Part shown: positions 7,333 through 15,895 of the stretch, in pieces | Layout: each line of letters opens with the position of its first letter | How positions within the stretch are numbered: position 1 is the first letter of the stretch | NCBI RefSeq assembly: GCF_001269925.1 | Contig: NZ_LHVO01000055.1 | Coordinates: forward strand, 1 to 40,463 | Reading direction: 5' to 3' | Length of the DNA stretch: 40,463 nucleotides | Source of the DNA: Pseudomonas sp. MIACH | GTDB lineage: Bacteria; Pseudomonadota; Gammaproteobacteria; Pseudomonadales; Pseudomonadaceae | Position numbers and translations under genes: made by a program | The notes under the pieces: generated by a model | Seen by the model: the letters and a program-made list of their open reading frames with translations, nothing else | Database searches by the model: none | Told to the model about the DNA's origin: nothing

Positions 7333-9651
7333 CGTGCGCGGTGAACCGAGCAAGCCTTCGTAGCCGCCGTTCCCCCCCGTCCACAGAGTGGTGTAGTAGG
7401 TCTTGTCGAAGGCGTTTTTCAGCCATAACGACACGTCCCACTGCCCCTGCTCATAGTTGCCACGCAGGCCGGTGGACAGGTTGACCACGGCGTAGGCAGG
7501 AATCTGTCCATAGTCGGAGTCCTCCACCGTGCCCACGGCCTTGGAGCGGAAGGCATAGCTTGCGGTGACATAGGGTTCGAAGCCGTTATCCAGGTTCCAC
7601 TTGTATTCGCCGTTGGCGTTGGCGATCCATTTCGACGCCCCCACCACTTGATGCCCACTCAGGTCGCAGGAGGCCGGCGCACCGGGGCGCAGACTGACTT
7701 CCGGCGGGCACGGCGCATCCTTGTAAGACAGGTAGCTCACATCGTTGAACGAGCCGTTGATGTTCAGCGTCAGGCCCTTGATCGGCACCAGGGTGCTTTC
7801 CACCTCGACGCCCCGCGAGCGCACCGAACCAGCGTTGGTCAGGTACTGCACACGGTTGTTCTGGTCATAGGCATTGGTCTGGTAACCGTTGACCTGGGTC
7901 CAGAACAGGTTGGCATTGAGCTGCAGCCGCCGGTCCCACAACGTGCTTTTGAAACCCAGTTCGGCGTTGTTGGCGCGCTCGGTGCCGATCAGCAATGAGT
8001 CGGCACCGGCCGTCGGTGCTGAGCCTACCGCCAGGTTGACCCCGCCGGACTTCTCGCCATGGGACAAGGTCGCGTAGCCCAGCAGGTTTTCGTTGAAGTG
8101 GTAGCTCAGGTTCAGCAAACCCGAGGGGCTGGTGCTGTATTGCTTGAGATCACCGGAATCGTATGCCCCCGCGCGGCCACGTCGGGCCGTAGCGGCAGCA
8201 CCGGTGACCGCCGCACCGCCGAGGGGATTGTTACGCGTGACCCAGGCACTTTTTTCTTCATAGGTGCCACGCAGGCCAGCGGTGAAATCCAGGCGCTCGG
8301 TGAGGTGCCAAGTGCCTTGGGCAAACAGTGCAAAACTGTCGGTGCGAATGTGCCCGTTGCCCACGCTGCTGACGTTGGCCAGTGCGCCGGCTGGCGTGCC
8401 GTTCCAGATGTCGGCCTGCGGCCCGTAATAGCTGAAGGATTTGTTATCCAGCGAATTACCGAAGTAGTAGGCGCCCAGCACGTAATCGAAGAAACCGCCG
8501 GTAGGCGAAGCCAGCCGGAATTCCTGGGACCACTGCTTATCTTCCACCGACACCCCGGCGTTATACGACGCCGGCACGTTAAGGCCGTCGTCGTTACGCG
8601 GGGTGAAATTCCAGAAGCGATACGAACTGACCGAGGTCAGGGTGAAGTCACTCGGCAACGTCCAGTTGGCTTCCAGCGACGTGCCGCCCTGGAACACCGT
8701 GACATGCTGGTCGCTGTCGAGGTTGACCTTGCGATGGGTGCCGTCCACCAGGGTCGCGCCTGCCGCGTTGGCCCGCGACTGGTAGAGGTTGGTGCCGTTG
8801 ATGGTTGGCCCGGTGCTGTACAGCACACGGGTGCCGGCGCTGGAATCCTCTTCGTTGTAATCGCCGATCCAGCGCAGGTTGAACGCCTCGCTGGGCTTGT
8901 ACAGCAGTTGCCCGCGAAAACCCTGGCGCGAGCCACCGTTGAGGTCATGGCCGTTGTATTCGTTCTTGATGTCGCCGTCGCTGCGGGTGCGATACGCCGA
9001 GAAACGCCCCGCCAGGTCATCGGTGAGCGGGCCGGAAATCGTGCCTTTGGTCTGGAAGTAGCCGTCCTCGCCCAACGAGGTTTCAATGCTGCGCTCCGGG
9101 GTAAAACTCGGCGCGCGCGTGCTGATGTTGATCACCCCGGCGGTGGTGTTTTTGCCGAACAAGGTCCCTTGCGGGCCGCGCAAGACTTCAAGCTGTTCGA
9201 TGTCCATCAGGTCGAACACCGCCATGCCCGGCCGCCCGAGGTAGACGTTGTCGATATACAGCCCCACGCTGCCCTCAAGGCCGTCACTCGCCGGGTTGTT
9301 GCCCAGGCCGCGAATCGACACGCTGGACTGACGCGCATGCATGTAGGCGACGTTGACGCTGGGCACCAGTTGCTGCAAATCCTGAATCCGGTACACCCGC
9401 TGGCTCTCCAGCGCCTGCCCGCCGATCACGCTCATGGGCGTCGGCACTGCCTGGGCACTCTCGGTGCGGCGCCGAGCGGTCACCGTGACGGTTTCCAGTT
9501 GGCCATTGGCGCTCTCGCCTTCGGGCGCTGGCGTGTTTGCGTCGGCCGCGTGGCTGGGCGTCCAGCTGGCACTACCGGCCAGCAACAGCGCCAGCGGCAA
9601 GCGCTTGAGCCGCCAGGGAGAGGAAGGGACAGCGGACTTCAACAGACTCAT
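7303..9651 (-). CDS. TonB-dependent outer-membrane receptor, sulfate-ester locus (SftP-like)
   Basis: 782-residue TonB-dependent receptor. Seen: signal peptide (about 1-35, ending SHAADA), a TonB box (ETVTVTARR, about 53-61), plug domain with SIRGLGNN, LEVLRGPQGTLFGKNTTAGVINI, and a beta-barrel ending in an aromatic residue (GRYDF). Start at ATG 9651. It is divergent from a LysR gene and begins the sulfate-ester module, as SftP does in the Pseudomonas putida sulfate-ester locus; the probable cargo is a sulfate ester or related sulfur compound rather than a siderophore. The nearby tonB-exbB-exbD operon may energise it. Its 3' end overlaps the MFS gene by 30 bp. Confidence 0.9.
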   Translation of the reverse strand: MSLLKSAVPSSPWRLKRLPLALLLAGSASWTPSHAADANTPAPEGESANGQLETVTVTARRRTESAQAVPTPMSVIGGQALESQRVYRIQDLQQLVPSVNVAYMHARQSSVSIRGLGNNPASDGLEGSVGLYIDNVYLGRPGMAVFDLMDIEQLEVLRGPQGTLFGKNTTAGVINISTRAPSFTPERSIETSLGEDGYFQTKGTISGPLTDDLAGRFSAYRTRSDGDIKNEYNGHDLNGGSRQGFRGQLLYKPSEAFNLRWIGDYNEEDSSAGTRVLYSTGPTINGTNLYQSRANAAGATLVDGTHRKVNLDSDQHVTVFQGGTSLEANWTLPSDFTLTSVSSYRFWNFTPRNDDGLNVPASYNAGVSVEDKQWSQEFRLASPTGGFFDYVLGAYYFGNSLDNKSFSYYGPQADIWNGTPAGALANVSSVGNGHIRTDSFALFAQGTWHLTERLDFTAGLRGTYEEKSAWVTRNNPLGGAAVTGAAATARRGRAGAYDSGDLKQYSTSPSGLLNLSYHFNENLLGYATLSHGEKSGGVNLAVGSAPTAGADSLLIGTERANNAELGFKSTLWDRRLQLNANLFWTQVNGYQTNAYDQNNRVQYLTNAGSVRSRGVEVESTLVPIKGLTLNINGSFNDVSYLSYKDAPCPPEVSLRPGAPASCDLSGHQVVGASKWIANANGEYKWNLDNGFEPYVTASYAFRSKAVGTVEDSDYGQIPAYAVVNLSTGLRGNYEQGQWDVSLWLKNAFDKTYYTTLWTGGNGGYEGLLGSPRTLGVTGRYDF

Positions 9652-9672
9652 AAGCGGCTCCGGAACCTGGAA

Positions 9673-9690
9673 ATATCCCTCGAGAGATAT
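9673..9690. promoter_or_regulatory. 18-bp near-perfect palindrome before the receptor gene
   Basis: ATATCCCTCGAGAGATAT matches its own reverse complement at 16 of 18 positions (centre CTCGAG). It lies 22 bp upstream of the receptor start, in the probable leader, and is followed by TATTCCTTTAGG (9688-9699), a TTATTCC-like motif. A protein operator or RNA element is possible. Confidence 0.4.
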
Positions 9691-9763
9691 TCCTTTAGGT
9701 TATTTATTTATGTTTTAACGAACATTTACTGCATAAGAGATAGCCTTTATAAGGAGTCGACCT

Positions 9764-9782
9764 AATGCATAGCCAATGCATT
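9764..9782. promoter_or_regulatory. AATGCAT-N5-ATGCATT palindrome before LysR gene
   Basis: Perfect inverted repeat AATGCAT AGCCA ATGCATT, ending 24 bp before the LysR start at 9807, in the receptor/LysR divergent region. A second TGCAT half-site lies at 9730-9734. The position suits an autoregulatory LysR recall site. Related ATGCA/TGCAT palindromes are at 10755 and 15896-15941. Confidence 0.5.
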
Positions 9783-9806
9783 TCCCAGATATTTTTGATG
9801 TGAAAA

Positions 9807-10751
9807 ATGCATATCGATTTGCGCCAGCTTCGTCACTTCATCGCCCTTGCTGAACAACGCAGTTTTGTGGCGGCGGCGTTGGCCGTGAACCTGTCGCAAT
9901 CGGCGTTCAGTCGCAGCATCCAGGCCCTGGAACACAGTGCCGGCTGCCAACTGGTGGATCGCGGCCGCAAGGACCTGGCACCGACCAAACAAGGCCAGGT
10001 CTTGCTGGAGCACGCCCGGCGCCTGGTCAGCGGCGCGCAGCAATTGGCCAACGAGATCAGCCAGTTCAATGGCCTGGAGGCGGGGGAGTTGCGCTTCGGT
10101 TGCGGCCCGGCACCGGCCGGCGGCTTGATCCCCCGCGCCATCGGCAGTTTTATCGGGCGCTACCCCAAGGCACGGGTGCAGTACCAGGTGGACGACTGGC
10201 AGAGCCTGAGCAAACGCCTGCTCAGTGAAGAGTTCGAGTTTTTCGTCGCCGATACCCGCCACTTCGAAGCCAACCCGGACTATCACACCCACCGCCTGCG
10301 CCCGCGCCGCTGGTATTTCTGCTGCCGCGCCGGCCACCCGCTGGCCCTGCGCGACAGCGTGAGCGCCGCCGAGCTGATGAGTTACCCGCTGGCCGTGACC
10401 ATCCGCCCGCCCAACCTGCGCAAGGTCATCGTCGACCTCAGCGGCCGGCCCGATTACCTGCCCAATGTCGAATGCGAGAACGGCTATAGCCTGATGGGCG
10501 TAGTGCTGCGCTCCGACGCCATCGGCATCGTCAGCGCCAACAGCGATGTGCTGCACATGGCCCGGGGCGAACTGGTGTGCTTGAAGATCGAGGGCCTGGC
10601 TGAGGATCTGGAGGAGCGTTACACCCGCTACGGCATCGTCAGCCGTGCGGGGTATCGCTTGTCGCCGCTGGCGGAAGCGATGATCGAGCAGATCAAGCAG
10701 ATCGATGAGTTGGATGAGGATGTGTGTGCACTGGAGAACGTCGCCGTTTAG
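9807..10751 (+). CDS. LysR-family regulator of sulfate-ester genes (SftR-like)
   Basis: 314-residue LysR-type regulator. Seen: winged helix-turn-helix at about 1-65 (MHIDLRQLRHFIALAEQRSF, LSQSAFSRSIQALE), then the effector-binding domain from about 90 (GELRFGCGPAPAGGLIP). It is clearly paralogous to the LysR at 13783-14703, with shared stretches DRGxKDLxPT, LRFGCGPAPA and YGIVSRxGxRLSP; the identity looks near half by eye. Placed divergently from the receptor gene and just before a sulfatase gene, like SftR of P. putida, which activates sulfate-ester genes when inorganic sulfate is scarce. The start ATG 9807 has only a weak ribosome site. Confidence 0.9.
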   Translation: MHIDLRQLRHFIALAEQRSFVAAALAVNLSQSAFSRSIQALEHSAGCQLVDRGRKDLAPTKQGQVLLEHARRLVSGAQQLANEISQFNGLEAGELRFGCGPAPAGGLIPRAIGSFIGRYPKARVQYQVDDWQSLSKRLLSEEFEFFVADTRHFEANPDYHTHRLRPRRWYFCCRAGHPLALRDSVSAAELMSYPLAVTIRPPNLRKVIVDLSGRPDYLPNVECENGYSLMGVVLRSDAIGIVSANSDVLHMARGELVCLKIEGLAEDLEERYTRYGIVSRAGYRLSPLAEAMIEQIKQIDELDEDVCALENVAV

Positions 10752-10754
10752 GCC

Positions 10755-10769
10755 ATGCATTCACTGCAT
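10755..10769. promoter_or_regulatory. ATGCA-N5-TGCAT palindrome (LysR-type T-N11-A) before sulfatase
   Basis: ATGCA TTCAC TGCAT is a perfect 5+5+5 inverted repeat that contains the T-N11-A spacing of LysR boxes. It starts 4 bp after the LysR stop codon and 83 bp before the sulfatase start, where an activator site would be expected. Two one-mismatch relatives lie before atsB. Confidence 0.5.
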
Positions 10770-10851
10770 CAAACCCAGTCCCCAAATGCACTTGCCAGCC
10801 CCCCACCCGAACGGCGAAAAACCTCACCTGTCCTCCGTCTGGTGAAGCCCC

Positions 10852-12459
10852 ATGTCCCACCCCCAACCCGTGCGCAACGTGCTGTACATCATGTGCGACC
10901 AACTGCGCCGCGATTACCTGTCGTGCTACGGCCACGCCCACTTGCACACGCCGAACATCGATCGCCTGGCCGCCGCCGGCGTGCGCTTCAGCCGCGCCTA
11001 TACCCAAGGCACCATCTGCGGGCCCTCACGCATGTCGGCCTATACCGGGCGCTACGTCAGCAGCCACCAGGTGGCGTGGAATGCGGTGCCGTTGCCCCTG
11101 GAAGAACTGACCATCGGCGACTACCTGCGCCCCCACGGCATCCGCACGGCACTGGTCGGCAAGACCCACGCCACGCCCAATGTGGAAGCCTTGCAACGCC
11201 TGAATATCGACCCTGACAGCGAGCAGGCCGAGCCGTTGAACGAGGTCGGCTTCGAGGCGTACCTGCGTCACGACGGCATCTACCCCGACAGCCCGCTGTT
11301 CGATGAAAAACGCGAGTCCGCGCCCTACACCCATTACCTGCGCGAGCAAGGCTACAGCGGCACCAACCCGTGGCACGAATGGGCGAATGCGGCAGCAGGT
11401 GAAAACGGCGAAGTCCTCAGCGGTTGGCACATGCGCAATGCAGGCCTGCCTGCGCGCGTGGCCGAGGAACACTCGGAAACCGTCTACACCACCGACCGTG
11501 CGATCGACTTTATCCGTGAGCAGGCCGAACAACCGTGGTGCCTGCACCTGTCGTATATCAAGCCACACTGGCCCTACATCGCACCGGCGCCGTATCACGC
11601 GCTGTATGGCGCCGAGCATATCCAGGCACCGATCCAGCCAGGGGAGACCAGCGATCACCCGGTGTACCAGGCGTTCCGCCAGCACCAGGAGAGCCTGAAC
11701 TTTTCCCGTGAGGAGGTACGGCTCACGGTGATTCCCACCTACATGGGCCTGATCAAACAGGTCGACGACCAACTGGGACGCCTGTTCGATTTTCTGCAAG
11801 GCAATGGCCGTTGGGACGACACCCTGATCGTGTTCACCAGCGACCATGGTGACTTCCTCGGCGATCACTTCCTCGGCGAAAAAGAATTTTTGCTGGAACC
11901 TGCCGTGGGCATTCCGCTGATCGTGCGTGACCCACGCGCCGCTGCCGATGCCAGCCGTGGCACGGTGGACGCGCGCCTGGTGGAAACCATTGATGCACTG
12001 CCGACCTTCCTCGACGCCTTGGGCCTGCCCGCAGCCGAGCACCGCCTGGAAGGGCGCTCACTGATCCCGTTGCTGCAAGGCCAGGCAACGCGCTGGCGCC
12101 GCTACGCCATCGCCGAGTACGACTACGCCTTCCAGGCCCCGGCTCGCGAACGCCTGGCGCAACCCATCGACCGTTGCCGCATGACCATGGTGCGCAGCGA
12201 GCGCTGGAAATACCTGGCGTACGACGGGTTTCGCCCACAGCTGTTCGACCTGGAAAACGACCCGCAGGAACTGCACGACCTGGGCAACGACCCGGCCTAT
12301 GCCGACGTGCGCGAAACCCATGTGGGGTACCTGTTCGAATGGCTGCGCGGGCTGAAGCGGCGCACCACCATCAGCCACGCAGAGATCGATCTGCGTGGCC
12401 AACGGTTTCGGTATGGTGAGCCGGAGGCGGAGAAAGTGGTGCAAATCGGCGTGTGGTAA
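10852..12459 (+). CDS. Sulfatase / phosphonate-monoester-hydrolase-like enzyme
   Basis: 535-residue type I sulfatase-fold hydrolase of the alkaline phosphatase superfamily. Seen: metal ligand Asp16 (CDQ), catalytic Cys56 in CGPSR (56-60), expected to be oxidised to formylglycine, KTHAT, SYIKPHWPY and the C-terminal metal site TSDHGDFLGDH. The overall pattern (ADQ/CDQ start, long C-terminal tail, FDLENDPQELHDL) resembles rhizobial and Burkholderia phosphonate monoester hydrolases, which also cleave sulfate and phosphate esters. No signal peptide, so cytoplasmic. It follows the LysR gene by 100 bp, with a LysR-type palindrome between. No formylglycine-generating enzyme lies in the window. Substrate unknown: sulfate ester is favoured by context. 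Confidence 0.88.
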   Translation: MSHPQPVRNVLYIMCDQLRRDYLSCYGHAHLHTPNIDRLAAAGVRFSRAYTQGTICGPSRMSAYTGRYVSSHQVAWNAVPLPLEELTIGDYLRPHGIRTALVGKTHATPNVEALQRLNIDPDSEQAEPLNEVGFEAYLRHDGIYPDSPLFDEKRESAPYTHYLREQGYSGTNPWHEWANAAAGENGEVLSGWHMRNAGLPARVAEEHSETVYTTDRAIDFIREQAEQPWCLHLSYIKPHWPYIAPAPYHALYGAEHIQAPIQPGETSDHPVYQAFRQHQESLNFSREEVRLTVIPTYMGLIKQVDDQLGRLFDFLQGNGRWDDTLIVFTSDHGDFLGDHFLGEKEFLLEPAVGIPLIVRDPRAAADASRGTVDARLVETIDALPTFLDALGLPAAEHRLEGRSLIPLLQGQATRWRRYAIAEYDYAFQAPARERLAQPIDRCRMTMVRSERWKYLAYDGFRPQLFDLENDPQELHDLGNDPAYADVRETHVGYLFEWLRGLKRRTTISHAEIDLRGQRFRYGEPEAEKVVQIGVW

Positions 12460-12472
12460 ACCACACATCGAA

Positions 12473-12682
12473 TGTGGGAGGCCCCACTACCTCTGTGGCG
12501 AGCGGGCTTGTCCCGCGTTGGGGCGCGAAGCGCCCCTAACGAAGACGAATGTGGTGCATCAGGCACTCCTCTGCGCCTGGTTCTGGGGCTGCTTCGCACC
12601 CCAACGCGGGACAAGCCCGCTCGCCACAGGTACGGTGTTCGCCCTTAACTAACTGGTATTGGGGCTTACCCCCTCCCACATT
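12473..12682. repeat. Two REP families nested in one intergenic space
   Basis: 12493-12629 is a large inverted repeat of the form CTGTGGCGAGCGGGCTTGTC ... GACAAGCCCGCTCGCCACAG, with inner arms GGGGCGCGAAGCGCCCC and GGGGCTGCTTCGCACCCC. It is flanked by pieces of another REP type: ATGTGGGAGGCC (12474 onward) and GGGGCTTACCCCCTCCCACAT (to 12681). The gap between the sulfatase and atsK (238 bp) holds nothing else. Confidence 0.75.
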
Positions 12683-12697
12683 TGAAGCGTTGTCAGC

Positions 12698-13603
12698 TCA
12701 GAGACCTTTGGTGGTCTGACTGCGCTGCCCGTGCACGCCCACCGGCACATCCCCCTTGAGCGTCACCCGGCGCACGATGCGTTCCTGGGTGCCGTAGTCG
12801 TCCACGGCGTAATGCTGGGTCGCGCGGTTGTCCCAGATCGCCACGTCGCCAGTGCTCCAGCGCCAGCGCACGGTATTTTCCAGGCGGGTGACATGGCTTT
12901 GGAGCAGGTTGAACAGCTGGGTCGAGTCCGCCTGGGAATAGCCTTTCAGGCGCTTGACGAAGTGCCCCAGCAACAGGGTCTTCTCGCCACTGACCGGATG
13001 CACGCGCACCACCGGGTGTTCGGTTTCGTACACCGTCGAGGTGAACACCTTGCGGTATGCCTCAAGCCGCTCTACCGACACATCCGGCTTGAGCGCGGCG
13101 TAGTCGTATTCGTTGCTGTGCACCGCCCACAAGTTATCCGCCAGGGCGCGCAGTTCGACGCTGAGGTCGTTGTAGGCGCTTGAGGTGTTGGCCCAGACCG
13201 TGTCGCCACCGGATTTGGGCGCGAGCACCGAACGCAGGACCGAGGCTTTCGGGTAGGCATCGACGAAGGTCACGTCGGTGTGCCAGGAATTGGCGCGCTG
13301 GCCACGGGTACCGTCCAGCTCCATGAGGAAGCGCGTGCCGTCGCGCACCGGCACCGTCGGGTGGGCAATCGGCTCGCCGAGCAGATGGGCAAAGGCTTCC
13401 TGGCTCTGGTCATCGAGGTGAGTCTGCTCGCGGAAGAAGATCACCTTGTACTGCACCAGCGCCTGCTGGATGGCTTCGACCGTGGCGGCATCCAGATCGC
13501 CGGACAATGTGATGCCGCGGATCTCGGCGCCGATGCGGCCGGCGACCGGGTGAATATCCAGCGCCTGGGCGACGGGTTGAACAGCTAATGCGGCGTTGCT
13601 CAT
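12698..13603 (-). CDS. atsK: Alkylsulfatase AtsK, alpha-ketoglutarate-dependent dioxygenase
   Basis: 301-residue TauD-family non-heme iron dioxygenase. It oxidises alkyl sulfate esters at the carbon next to sulfate using Fe(II), O2 and alpha-ketoglutarate, giving aldehyde, sulfate and succinate. Seen: iron ligands His108 and Asp110 (SWHTDVTF) and His264 (ATQHYAVDDYG), and C-terminal arginines 275 and 279, one of which binds alpha-ketoglutarate. The whole sequence reads like the P. putida AtsK I recall, including the MSNAALA start. Start ATG 13603 has GAGGG upstream; a longer frame to 13666 is not needed. Divergent from the second LysR gene, 179 bp away. Confidence 0.95.
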   Translation of the reverse strand: MSNAALAVQPVAQALDIHPVAGRIGAEIRGITLSGDLDAATVEAIQQALVQYKVIFFREQTHLDDQSQEAFAHLLGEPIAHPTVPVRDGTRFLMELDGTRGQRANSWHTDVTFVDAYPKASVLRSVLAPKSGGDTVWANTSSAYNDLSVELRALADNLWAVHSNEYDYAALKPDVSVERLEAYRKVFTSTVYETEHPVVRVHPVSGEKTLLLGHFVKRLKGYSQADSTQLFNLLQSHVTRLENTVRWRWSTGDVAIWDNRATQHYAVDDYGTQERIVRRVTLKGDVPVGVHGQRSQTTKGL

Positions 13604-13701
13604 GGTGATGACCCTCTTGTGCCTGCTGATGGGGACGCTTTCCGACAACGCTCTATCCATATGCAATTTAGGTCTAGCAAATGAACTAATGCTTCGTTGA
13701 C

Positions 13702-13710
13702 GGAATAAGA
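13702..13710 (-). promoter_or_regulatory. TCTTATTCC motif in the atsK/LysR divergent region
   Basis: Minus-strand TCTTATTCCGTCAACG lies about 100 bp upstream of atsK. It shares CTTATTCC with 2697-2708. The gap also holds GGTCG (13738-13742) and CGACC (13753-13757) as an inverted repeat nearer the LysR start. Function inferred only. Confidence 0.3.
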
Positions 13711-13782
13711 GCTTGCATTTAAAACCTCTCCTCCCGTGGTCGCAAATGCCTTCGACCTATTTTTAAGATGCAGGGAAAGCAT

Positions 13783-14703
13783 ATGGATCTTCGCCAACTG
13801 CGGTACTTCATCGCCCTCAACGAACACCGCAGTTTCGTGCGTGCGGCGGACGCCATGGGCATCACCCAACCGGCGTTCAGCCGCAGCATCCAGGGGTTGG
13901 AACAGGAGTTCGGCTGCGTGCTGGTCGACCGTGGTCACAAAGACCTGCGCCCCACGCCGGAAGGCCAGGTAGTGCTGCAACACGCCCTGACCCTGGTGCA
14001 TGGCGCGGCGTTGCTGAGCAGCGAAGTCACGCGCATGACCAAGCTCGACGCCGGCGACCTGCGCTTCGGCTGCGGCCCGGCCCCGGCGGTGAAACTGGTG
14101 CCGGATGCGGTGGCGCGCTTTATCAGCGCCCACCCGAAAATCCGCACCAGTTTCCAGGTGGATAACTGGGAAAAACTCAGCCGTGCCCTGAGCCGTGAAG
14201 AGATCGAGTTCTTTATCGCCGACATCCGCCAATTCGAAGCCGACCCGAATTTCCAGACCCGCGCGCTGACCCCCAAGCGCGGGGTATTTTTTTGCCGACC
14301 GGGGCACCCGTTGCTGGCCAAGGACAGCCTGTCGACCAACGACATGTTCGACTACCCGCTGGCGGCGCCGCTGATCTCACAGGGCATTCGCAAGCTGTTG
14401 GCAAACCTGAGCGGGCGCATGGATTTTTCCCCGAGCATCCAGACCGAACATTTCCCGGCGCTGGTGAAGATCGTGCTGCAGTCCAACGCCATCGGCGTCG
14501 GCACCGAGGAGGCGTTCGCCGAAGACATCGCCCAAGGCACGTTGAAGCTGCTGCACTGGCGCAACCTGCCGCAGAACATGGAGACCATGAGCGCCCGCTG
14601 CGGGATTGTCAGCCGCACCGGTTCGCGGTTGTCGCCGGCGGCAAAAGCGATGATCGAGACGCTGGTGGAGGTGGACAGGCAGGAAGTGAGTGTGGCGGTT
14701 TGA
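13783..14703 (+). CDS. LysR-family regulator of sulfate-ester genes, second copy (SftR-like)
   Basis: 306-residue LysR-type regulator, paralogue of the one at 9807-10751. Seen: helix-turn-helix at about 1-62 (MDLRQLRYFIALNEHRSF, ITQPAFSRSIQGLE), effector domain starting at GDLRFGCGPAPA. I chose ATG 13783 (AGGGA six bases upstream, and matches the paralogue) rather than the in-frame ATG at 13768. It is divergent from atsK and convergent with atsR, so it probably controls atsK and perhaps atsRBC-atsA. A strong short hairpin follows at 14711. Confidence 0.92.
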   Translation: MDLRQLRYFIALNEHRSFVRAADAMGITQPAFSRSIQGLEQEFGCVLVDRGHKDLRPTPEGQVVLQHALTLVHGAALLSSEVTRMTKLDAGDLRFGCGPAPAVKLVPDAVARFISAHPKIRTSFQVDNWEKLSRALSREEIEFFIADIRQFEADPNFQTRALTPKRGVFFCRPGHPLLAKDSLSTNDMFDYPLAAPLISQGIRKLLANLSGRMDFSPSIQTEHFPALVKIVLQSNAIGVGTEEAFAEDIAQGTLKLLHWRNLPQNMETMSARCGIVSRTGSRLSPAAKAMIETLVEVDRQEVSVAV

Positions 14704-14710
14704 AGGGCCT

Positions 14711-14732
14711 CATCGGGGGCAAGCCCCCGATG
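14711..14732. repeat. Solo REP-like hairpin between convergent genes
   Basis: CATCGGGGGCAAGCCCCCGATG: perfect 9-bp arms with loop CAAG. It lies between the stops of the second LysR gene and atsR, carries the REP core CGGGGGCAAGCCCCC, and may help end transcription from both sides; there is no T run. Confidence 0.6.
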
Positions 14733-14756
14733 TCGATAGCCCAGGCACCACCCGAC

Positions 14757-15758
14757 TCAAAGCCCCGCCGCCGCCAGATTCGGCGCCACCCAGTCACTCA
14801 CCTGGAACGGCTTGCGAATCAGCTTCTCCTTGGAGGCCAGGTCCACCGAACCCTGCAATTTTGTCAGGAACACCGGGTCCAGGGTCGACGGGAAAATCTC
14901 GCTGAGGGTCTGGTCTTTCAAGTCATTGGTGAGGATCACCGGCGGGTAACTGGCCAGCCCGGACACCAGCGCAATGTAGGCTTGTTTGTTGTTGTCATCG
15001 ATCAACCATTGCACCGCCTGCTGCTGGGCCTTGAGCAGCTTGGCGACGGCGTCGGGGTGCTCGTCGACAAACTGTTTGCTGCCCACCAGCACCGCCTGGA
15101 CGCTGCCGGCGCCGCCGAGGTCCTTGGTGGTCAGCGGAATTTCAGCCAGCCCCTTGGCTTGTAACGCCGTCAGGTTCGATCCACCCCAGGTGGCGTCGAT
15201 CTGCTTGGCGGCCAACGCGGCATTGGCGGCGTTGTAGTCCAGGCTGATGACTTTGAGGTCCTTCTCACTCAAGCCCTGGCTGGCCAATGCACTGTCGAAC
15301 GACAGCTGGCTTGCCGTACCACGGAACACCGCGACGCGCTTGCCCTTGAGGTCCTGCAAGGTCTTGATGCCTGAGCCCGGTACCACGCCGAGGTACTGCT
15401 TGATGTCCCGCGCGGTGGCGCTGAGCAAGCGCGTCTCCAGGCCATTGGAGCGGCCGATGATCGCCGCCAGGTCGCCCAGGTAAGCCAGGTCCACCTGGCC
15501 ATTGGCGAAGGCTTCATTGATCACCGGGCCGGCGCCCTTGAAGTAATTCCACTGGATCTTGATGCCTTGGTCGGCAAAGGCTTTTTCGAAGATCTGCTGC
15601 TCGCGCAACACGTCCGTTATACCGCCGCCACTGTGCTGGCTGCCTGCGCTGAGGTCGGGCACGGCGATGCGGATTTCCTTGAGGTCGGCAGCCTGTACCA
15701 GGCCCGCCAGTGCGGTGCCTGCGACCAGGGTGATCAGTCGTTTGAAGGGCAGTTTCAT
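14757..15758 (-). CDS. atsR: Sulfate-ester ABC transporter binding protein (AtsR-like)
   Basis: 333-residue periplasmic binding protein of the SsuA/TauA/NMT1 family. Seen: signal peptide MKLPFKRLITLVAGTALAGL ending VQA/ADLKE (about 23 residues), then the binding fold with GGITDVLREQQIFEKAF, FKGAGPVINEAFANGQVDLA and KGKRVAVFRGTASQLSFD. The start ATG 15758 has GGAG eight bases upstream; an upstream frame to 15809 is rejected because the signal peptide begins here. It delivers sulfate esters or sulfonates to the AtsBC importer encoded divergently. AtsR naming rests on the linked atsB-atsC-atsA genes; SsuA-like sulfonate binding is the alternative. Confidence 0.88.
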   Translation of the reverse strand: MKLPFKRLITLVAGTALAGLVQAADLKEIRIAVPDLSAGSQHSGGGITDVLREQQIFEKAFADQGIKIQWNYFKGAGPVINEAFANGQVDLAYLGDLAAIIGRSNGLETRLLSATARDIKQYLGVVPGSGIKTLQDLKGKRVAVFRGTASQLSFDSALASQGLSEKDLKVISLDYNAANAALAAKQIDATWGGSNLTALQAKGLAEIPLTTKDLGGAGSVQAVLVGSKQFVDEHPDAVAKLLKAQQQAVQWLIDDNNKQAYIALVSGLASYPPVILTNDLKDQTLSEIFPSTLDPVFLTKLQGSVDLASKEKLIRKPFQVSDWVAPNLAAAGL

Positions 15759-15895
15759 AAGCGCAGCTCCTTGTGGGCGAGGGTCGCCTGGGGAGCAGAA
15801 AGTACGCACACCCTGATCAAAACTTTAAATACTATAAATTCACAATTTAATAGCTTTTGGATCTATACAAGTGAAAACGCCGGCCCCAGAGGACT

